NCBI RefSeq assembly: GCF_003515065.1
Contig: NZ_QXGH01000027.1
Coordinates: 62,001 to 126,000 of the forward strand
Reading direction: 5' to 3'
DNA from: Nocardioides immobilis
GTDB lineage: Bacteria; Actinomycetota; Actinomycetes; Propionibacteriales; Nocardioidaceae
Length of the DNA: 64,000 nucleotides
Positions 18,296 through 26,771 of the stretch are shown piece after piece. A program made the position numbers and the translations under genes. Within the stretch, counting starts at the first letter, position 1; each line of letters begins with the position of its first letter. The notes beneath the pieces were generated by a model, which was not told where the DNA came from, ran no database searches, and saw only the letters and a list, made by a program, of their open reading frames with translations.

Positions 18296-19152
18296 CGCGT
18301 GCTCCTCTCGTCGGTCGTGGTCAGGGGGAGGCGCGGGTCGACCGCCGCGTCGTCCCAGGTGCTCCGCACCCAGGCATGGGCCGGGTCGTCACAGATCAGC
18401 CAGGCGCGCTCGGCGCCTGGGCCTGCCATCACGTTCAGGTAGTACAGGTCGTAGCCGGGCGCCGCCATCGACGGTCCGTGCCAGCCGTGCGGGATGGTGA
18501 CGACGTCGCCGGTCCGTACCTCGGCGAGCAGGTCCGCCGGACGGTCGTCGGTGCCGTACACCCGCTGGTAGCCGACCCCCGGCCCGTCCGGCCCCTCGTC
18601 GACCTCGAAGTAGTAGATCTCCTCCAGCACGCTCTCGGCGCCTGGCCGGTCCTCGTCGTGCTTGTGGGGCGGGTACGACGACCAGTTGCCTGCCGGCGTG
18701 AGCACCTCGACCACGATCAGGCGGTCGCACTCGAACGTGTGCGCCGCGGCGACGTTGTTGACCTGACGGCTGCAGCTGCCGGCGCCGCGGAGCTCGACGG
18801 AGACGTCCTCCGCCTTCGCGTACCGGAACAGAAGCCGGCGTTCGCACCGTGCGGACGGGAGCGCGAACCGGCCGCCGGCGGCCGAGCTGACGGTCACCTC
18901 GGAGTCGCGGGGGAGGTAGGCGAAGTCGCTGACCCGGCTGAACACGCTGGCACGTCCCTCGAGCTCGACGACCTCGCCGTCGCACTCCACGACGCAGCCG
19001 CCCGACAGCGGCAGCACCAGCATCTCCTCCTCGCCCGTGGCGAGCGTGTGCCGCTCGCCCGGCGCCAGCGAGACCACGCGCAGGCCGCTGTAGGTCCACC
19101 CCGCGTCGGCGGGACTCACCTCGACCACAGAAGGAAGATGGCGCGGCTTCAC
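18292..19152 (-). CDS. iolB: 5-deoxy-glucuronate isomerase
   Basis: Bicupin isomerase of 286 residues converting 5-deoxy-D-glucuronate to 5-dehydro-2-deoxy-D-gluconate. Metal ligands are in YPPHKHDE (two His, one Glu) with EEIYYFEV nearby and IPHGWHG in the second half. It starts at a GTG at 19152 that overlaps the aldolase stop (GTGA); the open frame continues 38 codons upstream into low-complexity shadow sequence. Confidence 0.93.
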   Translation of the reverse strand: MKPRHLPSVVEVSPADAGWTYSGLRVVSLAPGERHTLATGEEEMLVLPLSGGCVVECDGEVVELEGRASVFSRVSDFAYLPRDSEVTVSSAAGGRFALPSARCERRLLFRYAKAEDVSVELRGAGSCSRQVNNVAAAHTFECDRLIVVEVLTPAGNWSSYPPHKHDEDRPGAESVLEEIYYFEVDEGPDGPGVGYQRVYGTDDRPADLLAEVRTGDVVTIPHGWHGPSMAAPGYDLYYLNVMAGPGAERAWLICDDPAHAWVRSTWDDAAVDPRLPLTTTDERSTR

Positions 19153-20045
19153 AGCAGGCCCACCGTCCGATCGACCGCCGCGGCAACGTCGCCGTCCGGC
19201 GGGTAGAGCAGGGCCCGGCCGACGATCATGCCCACGACCGTGGGCTGCTTGAGCGCGCGCTGCCACCGCTCGAACGTCTCCGGCTGGTCGACGCTTGCCT
19301 CACCGCCGAGCAGCAGCACCGGCAGCGTGGTGGCCGCGGCGACCCGTTCCATGTCGTCCACCACCGGCAGCTTGAGCCAGGTGTGCGCCGACGTCGCGCC
19401 GAGCCCGGCCGCCACGGTGGCCGACCGGATCACGGCCTCGGGGCTCAGGTCGTTGCGCACCCGGCCGCCGACGCGGTGCGAGATGAACGGCTCCACCATG
19501 GCCATCAGGTGGTGCGCCGCCAGCTCGGTGACGGCGCGGGCGCATGCCTCGAGGGTTGCCACGGTCGCGGGGTCGTCCGGGTCGATGCGGGTGAGCATCT
19601 TGCCGCCGTCGTACCCCATCGCGGCGATGGTTGCGGCGTCGTACGCCGTCATCCGGTCGTCGATCTCGAACGCCGTCCCGGCGAGGCCGCCGCGGTTCAT
19701 CGAGCCGAGGACGACCTTGTCGTCGAGCGCTCCCATCAGCAGCAGGTCTTCCACCATGTCGGCCGTGCCGAGGAAGCCATCGACGCCAGGGCGGTCGAGG
19801 GCGACCGCGAGCCGGCGCAGCAGGTCCCCGCGGTCGGCCATCGCGAGCGGGTCCTCACCCACCCGCAGCGCGCCCCGGGCCGGATGGTCGGCCGCGATGA
19901 TCATCAGCCGCCCGCTCTCGCCGACCAGCGAAGCGCGGCGCTTGCGCCGGGCGGCTGCGGCCGGGATCGCCCCGGGGTCCTGGAGCCGGGTGGACGTCAT
20001 CGCCCGCACCAGCTCCTCTCCGGTAGCGGTCAAGTAGTCAGGCAT
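19149..20045 (-). CDS. DeoC/LacD-like (beta/alpha)8 aldolase of the inositol pathway
   Basis: A protein of 298 residues of the Cgl0158-type family found in actinobacterial iol clusters. It opens MPDYLTATGEELVRAM and has barrel segments MIIAADHPARGAL (about 48-60), GYDGGKMLTRIDP with the probable Schiff-base lysine, and LLLGGEASVD near the end. No classical iolJ is present, so this is the best candidate for cleaving 2-deoxy-5-keto-gluconate 6-phosphate into dihydroxyacetone phosphate and malonate semialdehyde; that role is inferred from family and context. It overlaps the iolC stop by 8 bp. Confidence 0.8.
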   Translation of the reverse strand: MPDYLTATGEELVRAMTSTRLQDPGAIPAAAARRKRRASLVGESGRLMIIAADHPARGALRVGEDPLAMADRGDLLRRLAVALDRPGVDGFLGTADMVEDLLLMGALDDKVVLGSMNRGGLAGTAFEIDDRMTAYDAATIAAMGYDGGKMLTRIDPDDPATVATLEACARAVTELAAHHLMAMVEPFISHRVGGRVRNDLSPEAVIRSATVAAGLGATSAHTWLKLPVVDDMERVAAATTLPVLLLGGEASVDQPETFERWQRALKQPTVVGMIVGRALLYPPDGDVAAAVDRTVGLL

Positions 20046-20985
20046 CAAGAACCTCCCCGAGAACGGCGTCGACCTCACTGGTCGTCGGCATGGCGTCCGA
20101 GCACGCCAGCTGGCCGGCGACGATCGCCCCGGCCGCGTTGGCGAACCGGATGGTCCGGCCCAGCTCCCACCCGGAGAGCAGGCCGTGGCAGAGCGCGCCA
20201 CCGAAGGCGTCTCCGGCCCCGAGGCCGTTGACCACCTCGACGGGGACCGGTGGTACGTCGACCTGCCCGTGGTCGTCGACGGCCAGCACGCCCTTGGGCC
20301 CCTGCTTCACGATGGCCAGATCGACGCCGCGTCCCCGCAGCGCCTCCGCCGCGGCCGCGGGCTGCGTCTCGCCGACCGCGACCTCGCACTCCTCGCGGTT
20401 GCCGACGGCGATGGTGACATGCTCGAGCGCGCGGGCGACCTGCTCGGTGGCCTCCTCGGGGCGGGCCCAGAACATCGGCCGGTAGTCGAGGTCGAGCACC
20501 GTGATTCCCCGGCGGCCCCGCGCCTCGAGCGCGGTCAGCGTCGCCTCCCGGCTCGGCTCCTGGCACAGGCCGGTGACGGTGACCCAGAACAGGTCGGCAT
20601 CGCGGATCGCGTCGAGGTCGAGCTCGTCGGCCCGGATCTGAAGGTCGGGCGCGGTGGGCGTCCGGTAGAAGTACAGCGGGAAGTCGTCGGGCGGGAAGAT
20701 CTCGCAGAACGTGACGGGGGTCGGCAAGGTCGGCACGGCCGTGACGAACTCGTCGCTCACGCCGTAGCCGGCGAGCGCCTTGTGCACGAACCGGCCGAAC
20801 GGATCCTGACCGGTGCGCGTGATGACAGCGCTGCGCCGGCCGTGGCGGGCGGCGGCCACGGCGACGTTGGTGGCGCTGCCGCCGAGGTACTTGGCGAACG
20901 AGGCGACATCCTCGAGCGGCACGCCGATCTGCTCGGGGTAGATGTCCACCCCGACCCGGCCCATGGTGAGCACCTCGTGGTTCAT
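20038..20985 (-). CDS. iolC: 5-dehydro-2-deoxygluconokinase
   Basis: PfkB-family kinase of 315 residues. N-terminal GRVGVDIYPEQ and GGSATNVAVAAARHG (about 35-50) form the sugar site; the C-terminal NGLGAGDAFGGA (about 260) carries the catalytic Asp and anion hole. It phosphorylates 5-dehydro-2-deoxygluconate in the inositol pathway. The ATG at 20985 overlaps the iolE stop; the open frame upstream of it is shadow. Confidence 0.92.
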   Translation of the reverse strand: MNHEVLTMGRVGVDIYPEQIGVPLEDVASFAKYLGGSATNVAVAAARHGRRSAVITRTGQDPFGRFVHKALAGYGVSDEFVTAVPTLPTPVTFCEIFPPDDFPLYFYRTPTAPDLQIRADELDLDAIRDADLFWVTVTGLCQEPSREATLTALEARGRRGITVLDLDYRPMFWARPEEATEQVARALEHVTIAVGNREECEVAVGETQPAAAAEALRGRGVDLAIVKQGPKGVLAVDDHGQVDVPPVPVEVVNGLGAGDAFGGALCHGLLSGWELGRTIRFANAAGAIVAGQLACSDAMPTTSEVDAVLGEVLDA

Positions 20986-21863
20986 GAGGCCACCTTGGTG
21001 AGGAACTCCAGCCCAGCGCGGACGTCGGCGGCCGGACCGGCGCCCGGCCGCGGCTCGCCGTCGAGGATGGTGTCCTGCTCCATGACGTACCAGCCCTGGT
21101 AGCCGGAGTCCTCGAGGGTCCGGACGATCGTGGCGACGTCGACGTCGCCCTGTCCGAGCGGCACGTACAGGCCCTCCTGCACTCCGCGGGTGTAGGTCAG
21201 CTCGCGGGCGCGGACGCGCTCGGCCACATCGGCGCGGACGTCCTTGAGGTGCGTGTGGCGGATCCGGTCGGTGGCCGTCCGGGCGAGCTCGACCGGATCG
21301 GCGCCCCCGACCAGCAGGTGGCCGGTGTCGAGGGTGAGCCCGATCGTGCATCCGGTGAGCACCCGGTCGACCTCCTCGGCGTTCTCGACCATCGTCCCGA
21401 CGTGGGGGTGGAGAGTGGCCTCGATCCCCTGCTCGCCGGCGACATCGCGGATCCGGTCGAGGTTGGCGAGGAGGACATCCCACTGCGTCTCATCGAGCAC
21501 CGGCCGGGCGTCGTACCCGTCCACGCCGGAGGCGGCGGCCAGCACCAGGCTGGTCGCGCTCGCCGCCCGGAAGTGGGCCAGCGCCCGCTCGACCTGGGGA
21601 AGGGGATCGTGGGAATCATCGAAGAGCACGACCGGGACGAACCCGCCGACCGCCTTCATCCCGTGGGCGGCGAGAAGGTCGGCCGCCTGGTGCGGGTCGT
21701 CCGGGAGGAAGCCCTCGGGCCCGAACTCAGTGGCCGCTAGGCCGAGGTCGGCCATCTCGCGCAGCACCCGCTCCGGTGCCATCTGGTGTCCCCACCCGGG
21801 CACCTCGCACACGCCCCAGGAGATTGGGGCGCCGGCGAACCGCGACTGCACTGGCGTGGTCAC
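20982..21863 (-). CDS. iolE: Inosose dehydratase-like TIM barrel
   Basis: A protein of 293 residues of the IolE family, which dehydrates 2-keto-myo-inositol to the trihydroxycyclohexane-dione used by IolD. Diagnostic segments are PISWGVCEVPGWGHQM (about 14-29), EATLHPHVGTMVEN and LTLDTGHLLVGG, which provide the metal-binding Glu/His/Asp residues. It starts at a GTG overlapping the preceding dehydrogenase stop, and iolC follows with an ATGA overlap. Confidence 0.9.
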   Translation of the reverse strand: MTTPVQSRFAGAPISWGVCEVPGWGHQMAPERVLREMADLGLAATEFGPEGFLPDDPHQAADLLAAHGMKAVGGFVPVVLFDDSHDPLPQVERALAHFRAASATSLVLAAASGVDGYDARPVLDETQWDVLLANLDRIRDVAGEQGIEATLHPHVGTMVENAEEVDRVLTGCTIGLTLDTGHLLVGGADPVELARTATDRIRHTHLKDVRADVAERVRARELTYTRGVQEGLYVPLGQGDVDVATIVRTLEDSGYQGWYVMEQDTILDGEPRPGAGPAADVRAGLEFLTKVAS

Positions 21864-22861
21864 TTGCGCACCTCCGCGATCTCGACCCGCCGGCCCTCCA
21901 GGCGCGACCGGGTTGCGGCTTCGGCGACGTACAACGCCTCCAGTGCCTCCTCGACCGAGCACGGACTCGGACGCTCACCCCTAACCACCTCGACGAAGGC
22001 GTTGATCTCCGCCACGTAGGCGTCCGCGAACCGCTCCCAGAACGTGGGGTTGGGTGTGCCGGAAGGGAAGTCCACGTCCGGCTCTGCCGAACGGAGCGCT
22101 GCGCGCTCGTCCAGCCCGACCGCGATAGTCCCCTCGGTGCCGGCGACCTCCATCCGCACGTCGTAGCCGGCACCGTTGTAGCGGGAGCCCTGCAGGCTCA
22201 CGAGGGTGCCGTCGTCGAGGGTCAGGATCGCTACCGTCTCGTCGACGTCACCGGCCTCGACGAAGAACGTCGCACCTCGGTTGGCGCCGAGAGCGATGAC
22301 GTCGACCACTTCGCGGCCGGTCACCCAGCGGACGATGTCGAAGTCGTGGATCAGGCAGTCGCGGTAGATCCCGCCGCTGGTCGAGATGTACGACGGATGC
22401 GGGGGTGCCGGGTCGGCTGTGACGGCGTGCACCCTGCGCAGCTCGCCCAAGCGGCCGGTGCGCAGCGCCTCGCGGACGGCGACGTACCCGGCATCGAACC
22501 GACGCTGGAAACCGATCTGCACCGGGGTGCCGGCCGCACGCACTTCTTCCAGCACGCTGAGGGTGCCGGGCACGTCGAGTGCAACCGGCTTCTCACAGAA
22601 CACGGGAACTCTGGCACGGGCGCCGGCGGCGATCAGCTCGGCGTGGCTGTCGGTGGCGGTCGCGATGACGACAGCGTCAATGTCAGCGGCGAGGACCGCG
22701 GCCGCATCGGTCATGCTCTCCGCTCCCAGCCCTTCGGCGACAGAGCGCGCCCGAGCCGGGTCGGCGTCGGCGACGACCAAGGATGTCACCCCCTCGTGCC
22801 GGGCCACGACGGCGGCGTGGCTGGCGCCGATCCGCCCCACGCCAAGGAATCCGATCCGCAT
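21860..22861 (-). CDS. iolG: Inositol 2-dehydrogenase, first gene of the iol operon
   Basis: Gfo/Idh/MocA oxidoreductase of 333 residues: Rossmann motif GVGRIG at about 7-12, EKP motif in FCEKPVALD (about 93-101), and the DCLIHDFDIVRW segment carrying the catalytic Asp/His. Expected reaction: myo-inositol plus NAD to 2-keto-myo-inositol. It is the promoter-proximal gene of a twelve-gene minus-strand operon whose members overlap or lie close together. Its start faces the GntR regulator gene across 128 bp. Confidence 0.9.
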   Translation of the reverse strand: MRIGFLGVGRIGASHAAVVARHEGVTSLVVADADPARARSVAEGLGAESMTDAAAVLAADIDAVVIATATDSHAELIAAGARARVPVFCEKPVALDVPGTLSVLEEVRAAGTPVQIGFQRRFDAGYVAVREALRTGRLGELRRVHAVTADPAPPHPSYISTSGGIYRDCLIHDFDIVRWVTGREVVDVIALGANRGATFFVEAGDVDETVAILTLDDGTLVSLQGSRYNGAGYDVRMEVAGTEGTIAVGLDERAALRSAEPDVDFPSGTPNPTFWERFADAYVAEINAFVEVVRGERPSPCSVEEALEALYVAEAATRSRLEGRRVEIAEVRK

Positions 22862-22934
22862 GAGGTGGCCTTTCCGGATGTGATGGGGGTTACATGACGT
22901 TTTCTAGCCGTCTGACGGTGGGGTGTCAATACTT

Positions 22935-22944
22935 TGTCCTAACA
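22935..22944. promoter_or_regulatory. IolR-like box in the iol/gntR divergent promoter
   Basis: TGTCCTAACA fits KGWCHTRACA, the motif I recall for IolR of Corynebacterium glutamicum. A second similar start (TGTCTTACGG) follows at 22948. The site lies midway in the 128-bp gap between iolG and the GntR gene, so it could control both. Confidence 0.4.
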
Positions 22945-22989
22945 TTCTGTCTTACGGTCATTCGGTCGATCGCCGGTTAGGATGAGGCC

Positions 22990-23730
22990 ATGGCAGAAAG
23001 TTTGCGGCTGACGGTGGACCGACGTAGCCCGGTGCCGCTCTACTACCAGGTTGCCGAGCAGCTCGAGCAGGCGATCGGCAGCGGTCAGCTCTCGCCCGGG
23101 TTCAAGCTCGACAACGAGATCTCCCTCGCCGACCAGCTCGGCCTCAGCCGGCCGACGATGCGCCGCGCGATCCAGGAACTCGTCGACAAGGGTCTGCTCG
23201 TCCGCAAGCGCGGTGTCGGGACCCAGGTCGTCCACGGCCGGGTGCGGCGCGAGCTCGAGCTCACCAGCCTCTTCGACGACCTCCGGGCCACGGGACAGAA
23301 GCCCGCCACCAAGGTACTCGTCAACCAGGTCGAGCCGGCCCCCGCCGAGGTTGCCGACGAGCTCGGCTTCGCCGAGGGCGACGAGGTGCTCCACCTGGAG
23401 CGGCTCCGCCTCGCCGACGAGAAGCCGCTCGCCGTCCTGCGCAACTGGCTGCCCGCGAACGTGATCAGGCCGACCGACGAGGAACTCGAGAACGGCGGGC
23501 TCTACCAACTCATCCGGGACGCCGGGACACACGTCCAGGTCGCCCGCCAGCGAATCGGCGCCCGCGGCGCGACCACGCAGGAGGCACGGCTGCTCGGCGG
23601 CCGGAAGAACGACGCGGTGCTGACGATGCAGCGCACGGCCTACGCCGACTCCGGGCGTGCGATCGAGTACGGCGACCACTGCTACCGGCCCGAGGCGTAC
23701 TCGTTCGAGGTGACACTGGTCGAGCGCTGA
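22990..23730 (+). CDS. GntR/HutC-family transcriptional regulator of the inositol operon
   Basis: A protein of 246 residues: N-terminal winged helix (about 10-75, LGLSRPTMRRAIQELVDKGL) and a C-terminal UTRA ligand domain (about 95-240). It is divergent from iolG and therefore the likely local repressor of inositol catabolism, probably relieved by an inositol-derived intermediate. A short dyad, GCGCT-GA-AGCGC, overlaps its stop at 23724-23735 and could help termination, but no T-run follows. Confidence 0.85.
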   Translation: MAESLRLTVDRRSPVPLYYQVAEQLEQAIGSGQLSPGFKLDNEISLADQLGLSRPTMRRAIQELVDKGLLVRKRGVGTQVVHGRVRRELELTSLFDDLRATGQKPATKVLVNQVEPAPAEVADELGFAEGDEVLHLERLRLADEKPLAVLRNWLPANVIRPTDEELENGGLYQLIRDAGTHVQVARQRIGARGATTQEARLLGGRKNDAVLTMQRTAYADSGRAIEYGDHCYRPEAYSFEVTLVER

Positions 23731-24138
23731 AGCGCCAGGGACGACAGCGGGGCCGGCGGGCCGGCGTGTGGTCCAGAAGTCGTCGGAAACGGCCAACGGC
23801 GACCAATCTCCCATTGTGGCTCTCTGACCTGCGGAAACGTCGGGGAAGTCCTCCCAGCACCTCGGTGTGGGTCTGGCTGGGGCAACGCTGGGGCAACAGC
23901 AGGATCGGCCGGGGCATCGTTGCGTGGCTGGCCGCGGCGCGAACGAGCCGCAGTAATTCGGGCCCGGGGTGGGGTGCCGAGCTGAGCGGCAGCCTTTGTA
24001 GTCGGCATCGGTCGGACTCTCGACGCCGTGCGGCCGAAGCGCAGGTCGACCTCCTTGGCGGGTCAGGTATTGAACGGCCGGTCGATGCGCGGAGTTGTCG
24101 GCCATCCCAGGATCCTGGGCGCCGCGGGGTGCTCCGGC
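23731..24138. other. 408-bp intergenic region without a recognisable gene
   Basis: This lies between the 3' ends of the GntR gene and the serine hydrolase gene. Open frames crossing it have no ribosome site or family resemblance. A GCCGGC-GG-GCCGGC repeat at about 23752-23765 could fold as a hairpin. I see no promoter, tRNA or mobile-element end. Confidence 0.5.
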
Positions 24139-25386
24139 TCAGTGGCGCCAGGACCGGGCGATGGAGCGCATGGCGCGGAAGGTGAGGGCTTCGTCCTCCT
24201 CGATGCCGTGGTCGCTGAGCTTGACGATCACGGTCTGGGTGCGCCGGTTGAGGTAGATGTACTGGCCGAAGACGCCGATGGCGCTGACATCGTTCGCGCG
24301 CTTGCCGCGTTGGTCACCGGGCACGTGCCAGAACTGGGTCGAGTACGGCCAGCCCCCGAGCGGTTTCGGCTGCGGCGTGAGGATCCGGTCGAGCCAGGCT
24401 CTGCTGACGCGGGAGCCTGGGCCGCCTGCCTCGGCGACGAGGAGTCCGAGGCGGGCAAAGTCACGGGCGGTAGCGTTGAGGCAGCAGAATGCCTTGGCGA
24501 TACCGCCGCCGTGGTCGAGGTTCCAGGTTGCCGGGTACTGGGCGCCTGCGGGTCTCCAGAGACGGTTCACGAACGCGGTGATGTAGTCGGTGCCGAACAC
24601 CTCGCTCAGCACCATCGACAAGAGCTGGGTGTTGTAGCTGACGTACTCACCCCGGGTGCCGGGGTCGAACACCATGCGCCGGTGGCTCGACGCGAAGCTG
24701 TGCATGTTCGGGTGGACCAGCATCAGGTAGGTACCGGTGAGCATCGAGAGCACGGCAGTGGGGTCCTCGAGCGGGTTCACCTGATATCCCTCGGCGGCAT
24801 CGATGCCGCTGGTCATGTCGAGCAGGTGGCGAACCGTGATGGTGTTGAACCGGGGATCACCGTCTGCCGGGTGTTCGACGCGCAGCCACGGCAGGACCGT
24901 GACGACCCGGGTGTCGAGAGTGAGACGGCCCTCGGTGATCGCCTGACCGGTCAGCAGGCCGGCCATCGCCTTGGCCACCGACCAGGACGCCAGCTTCGTC
25001 GTGGGTCCGGTGTGGGCGTCGTACCACTCGGTCACCAGACGACCGCGGTGCAGCACCACGAATGCTCGGGTGTGGGTGGTCGTGAGGAAGTCAGCGACCG
25101 TCTTTCGTTGTCCGCGGCCCCAGGGCACCGTTGCGGGTATCTGCTCGTGACTGCGGCGGAGCGGCCGGACGTCGCGCGCCGGTGCGATCGGGGTCGAAGG
25201 CAGCAGCCTGCCGAACTCGGACGGCTGGGTCGGATTGGGTAGATCGATGTCCGTCCGAACGTTGACGGATGCGTGCGCACTGCGTGCCGGTCCGACGGGC
25301 ACGACGCTGAGAGCGCCGAGGGACACGGCGATAGCAACCGCGGCGAGCGTGCGTCGGGGCATGAAGGAGGAGCGTTGGGTGGTCAT
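24139..25386 (-). CDS. Secreted serine hydrolase of the beta-lactamase class C/6-aminohexanoate dimer hydrolase family
   Basis: A protein of 415 residues. The signal peptide has two arginines (about 11-12), a hydrophobic stretch at 14-31 and a likely cleavage near AHA (38). The nucleophile motif is SVAK (Ser136, Lys139) and YNT supplies the second motif. Such proteins hydrolyse esters, amides or beta-lactams; the substrate is unknown. A GGAGGCGAAT ribosome site supports the ATG at 25386. The gene starts inside the 3' end of a paralogue, and both probably form one transcript facing the TetR gene at 26772. Confidence 0.82.
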   Translation of the reverse strand: MTTQRSSFMPRRTLAAVAIAVSLGALSVVPVGPARSAHASVNVRTDIDLPNPTQPSEFGRLLPSTPIAPARDVRPLRRSHEQIPATVPWGRGQRKTVADFLTTTHTRAFVVLHRGRLVTEWYDAHTGPTTKLASWSVAKAMAGLLTGQAITEGRLTLDTRVVTVLPWLRVEHPADGDPRFNTITVRHLLDMTSGIDAAEGYQVNPLEDPTAVLSMLTGTYLMLVHPNMHSFASSHRRMVFDPGTRGEYVSYNTQLLSMVLSEVFGTDYITAFVNRLWRPAGAQYPATWNLDHGGGIAKAFCCLNATARDFARLGLLVAEAGGPGSRVSRAWLDRILTPQPKPLGGWPYSTQFWHVPGDQRGKRANDVSAIGVFGQYIYLNRRTQTVIVKLSDHGIEEDEALTFRAMRSIARSWRH

Positions 25387-26545
25387 AAGGATTCGCCTCC
25401 TGAGCGATGGTGCGGAGGACCGCGAGGGTCTCGTTCTCTCTGTTCATGGCCTCGTCCGACGTGGTCCCGTACCTGTGGTTGGCGGAGAGCTTGACGATCG
25501 TCGTGGCGCTGGGAGGGTCGACGTACACGAACTGGTTGTAGACGCCGATCGCTGCGAACTCGCCGCGGTCGCCTTCGGGGATCCACCACTGGTAGCCGTA
25601 GCCGAGCTCGGTCGGGTGGTCGCCGACGATGACGTTGCCTGGGGCCAGGTGAGGTTCAGCGACAGTGACGGAGTCACGGACCCATGCAGCGGGCACGATC
25701 TGCTGGCCGTGCCATGCGCCGCCGTTGCGGTACAGCTCGCCCAGCCGCGCATAGTCGCGGACGGTGAGGTTGAGCCCGGCGAACGCGATCTCGGTGCCGG
25801 CAGGGTCGAGGATCCAGCGGCCGGCTGACTCGAAGCCGAGCGGTTCGACGAGCTTGTCGTGCATGTACGCCGAGACCGAGCGCCCGGTCGCCCGCGCGAG
25901 CAGGGTGCCCAGCACCTGGGTCTCCCCGGAGTTGTAGCGGCACACGGTTCCCGGTGCGCTCTCGCGGGCCATTCGGCCGACGAAGTCGTCGAGCGAGCCG
26001 CCAGCCGTCGAGAGGGTGACCGCGAGCTGGATGATGTCCGAGCGAGGGTCGCTGTAGTCCTCGTTCCAGCGTGCGCCGGACGACATCCGCAGGACATCCT
26101 TGATCGAGATGCCGTCGTACGCCGAGCCGGGCTCCACCGGCACGTAGTCGCTGATCAGGTCCTCGATGCTGCGAAGGTGTCCCTCCGCCACGGCGATGCC
26201 GATGAGCGCGGAGATGAAGCTCTTCGCCACCGACATCGACAGCCACGGCACGTCGACGCCGCCCGTGAGGAGGTACCTCTCGTAGCGGATCCGGCCGTCT
26301 CTCAGGACGAGCAGCGCGGAGGTGTCGGTGTCGACGAGGAAGTCCTCGACCAGGTGGGTCGCGCCGTCGAGCTCGTACTTGTCCGGGAGCTGCAGGTCCG
26401 GCCCGACCTGCCAGGGCGCCGGCGTCCTCGCGGCCGGCATCTCTCGAGTCGGCATCAGGTCCTGGACGCGGCAGAAGTTCTCGTGCTGCGGAGACCCGGT
26501 GAACAAGCCGAGATCGATGATGGAGGCGTGGTGCTGGTCGTTCAT
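25091..26545 (-). CDS. Cytoplasmic serine hydrolase (beta-lactamase class C family) with an anomalous C-terminus
   Basis: A protein of 484 residues, of which about 1-386 match the class C beta-lactamase/EstB/NylB fold: SVAK (Ser105, Lys108) and YNS (204-206), ending in the usual IVKLSANHRYG...LAVLRTIAQEA region. Residues ~387-484 are Arg/Pro-rich and are read from an alternative frame of the downstream hydrolase, overlapping it by 296 bp. The natural stop was probably lost by a small indel near 25385-25400, or the extension is a sequencing artefact. There is no signal peptide, in contrast to the neighbouring paralogue. First gene of a two-gene operon. Confidence 0.75.
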   Translation of the reverse strand: MNDQHHASIIDLGLFTGSPQHENFCRVQDLMPTREMPAARTPAPWQVGPDLQLPDKYELDGATHLVEDFLVDTDTSALLVLRDGRIRYERYLLTGGVDVPWLSMSVAKSFISALIGIAVAEGHLRSIEDLISDYVPVEPGSAYDGISIKDVLRMSSGARWNEDYSDPRSDIIQLAVTLSTAGGSLDDFVGRMARESAPGTVCRYNSGETQVLGTLLARATGRSVSAYMHDKLVEPLGFESAGRWILDPAGTEIAFAGLNLTVRDYARLGELYRNGGAWHGQQIVPAAWVRDSVTVAEPHLAPGNVIVGDHPTELGYGYQWWIPEGDRGEFAAIGVYNQFVYVDPPSATTIVKLSANHRYGTTSDEAMNRENETLAVLRTIAQEANPYDHPTLLLHAPTHARRGCYRRVPRRSQRRARRTGTQCARIRQRSDGHRSTQSDPAVRVRQAAAFDPDRTGARRPAAPPQSRADTRNGALGPRTTKDGR

Positions 26546-26636
26546 CGGTGGTCCTTTCGTTGTCGTTGGGGGAGCGCGGTGTGCGCCGTTGGCGACACGC
26601 GCGTCCCGTGAGTCATGTCGGGCCTTCCACTCGCTT

Positions 26637-26653
26637 ACCGAACGTCATTCGGT
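26637..26653. promoter_or_regulatory. Dyad ACCGAA-N5-TTCGGT, candidate TetR operator 1
   Basis: Perfect 6-5-6 inverted repeat in the 226-bp gap between the serine hydrolase genes and the TetR gene. It shares the ACCGAA/TTCGGT half-site with the second dyad 53 bp further on. Confidence 0.6.
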
Positions 26654-26695
26654 TTAGAGGATGCTAAAGGGCGGCGCGGCGAGACCACAAGAGAT

Positions 26696-26716
26696 TTATC
26701 GAATCGGATTCGGTAA
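26696..26716. promoter_or_regulatory. Dyad around CGAAT-CGG-ATTCG, candidate TetR operator 2
   Basis: TATCGAAT-CGG-ATTCGGTA, with 7 of 8 paired positions matching and one more matching base pair outside. It lies 56 bp before the TetR start. The shared TTCGGT half-site with the dyad at 26637 suggests one protein binds both. Confidence 0.6.
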
Positions 26717-26771
26717 GTTTGGTCTGACGACCGCCCAGCTCGCTCTCTGCCCGTGACGACAAGGAGGACGC

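Noticed and set aside
23731..24138. Integrase remnant or attachment site after the GntR gene
   Set aside because: No recombinase motif, direct repeat or tRNA end was found; only GC-rich sequence with short palindromes.
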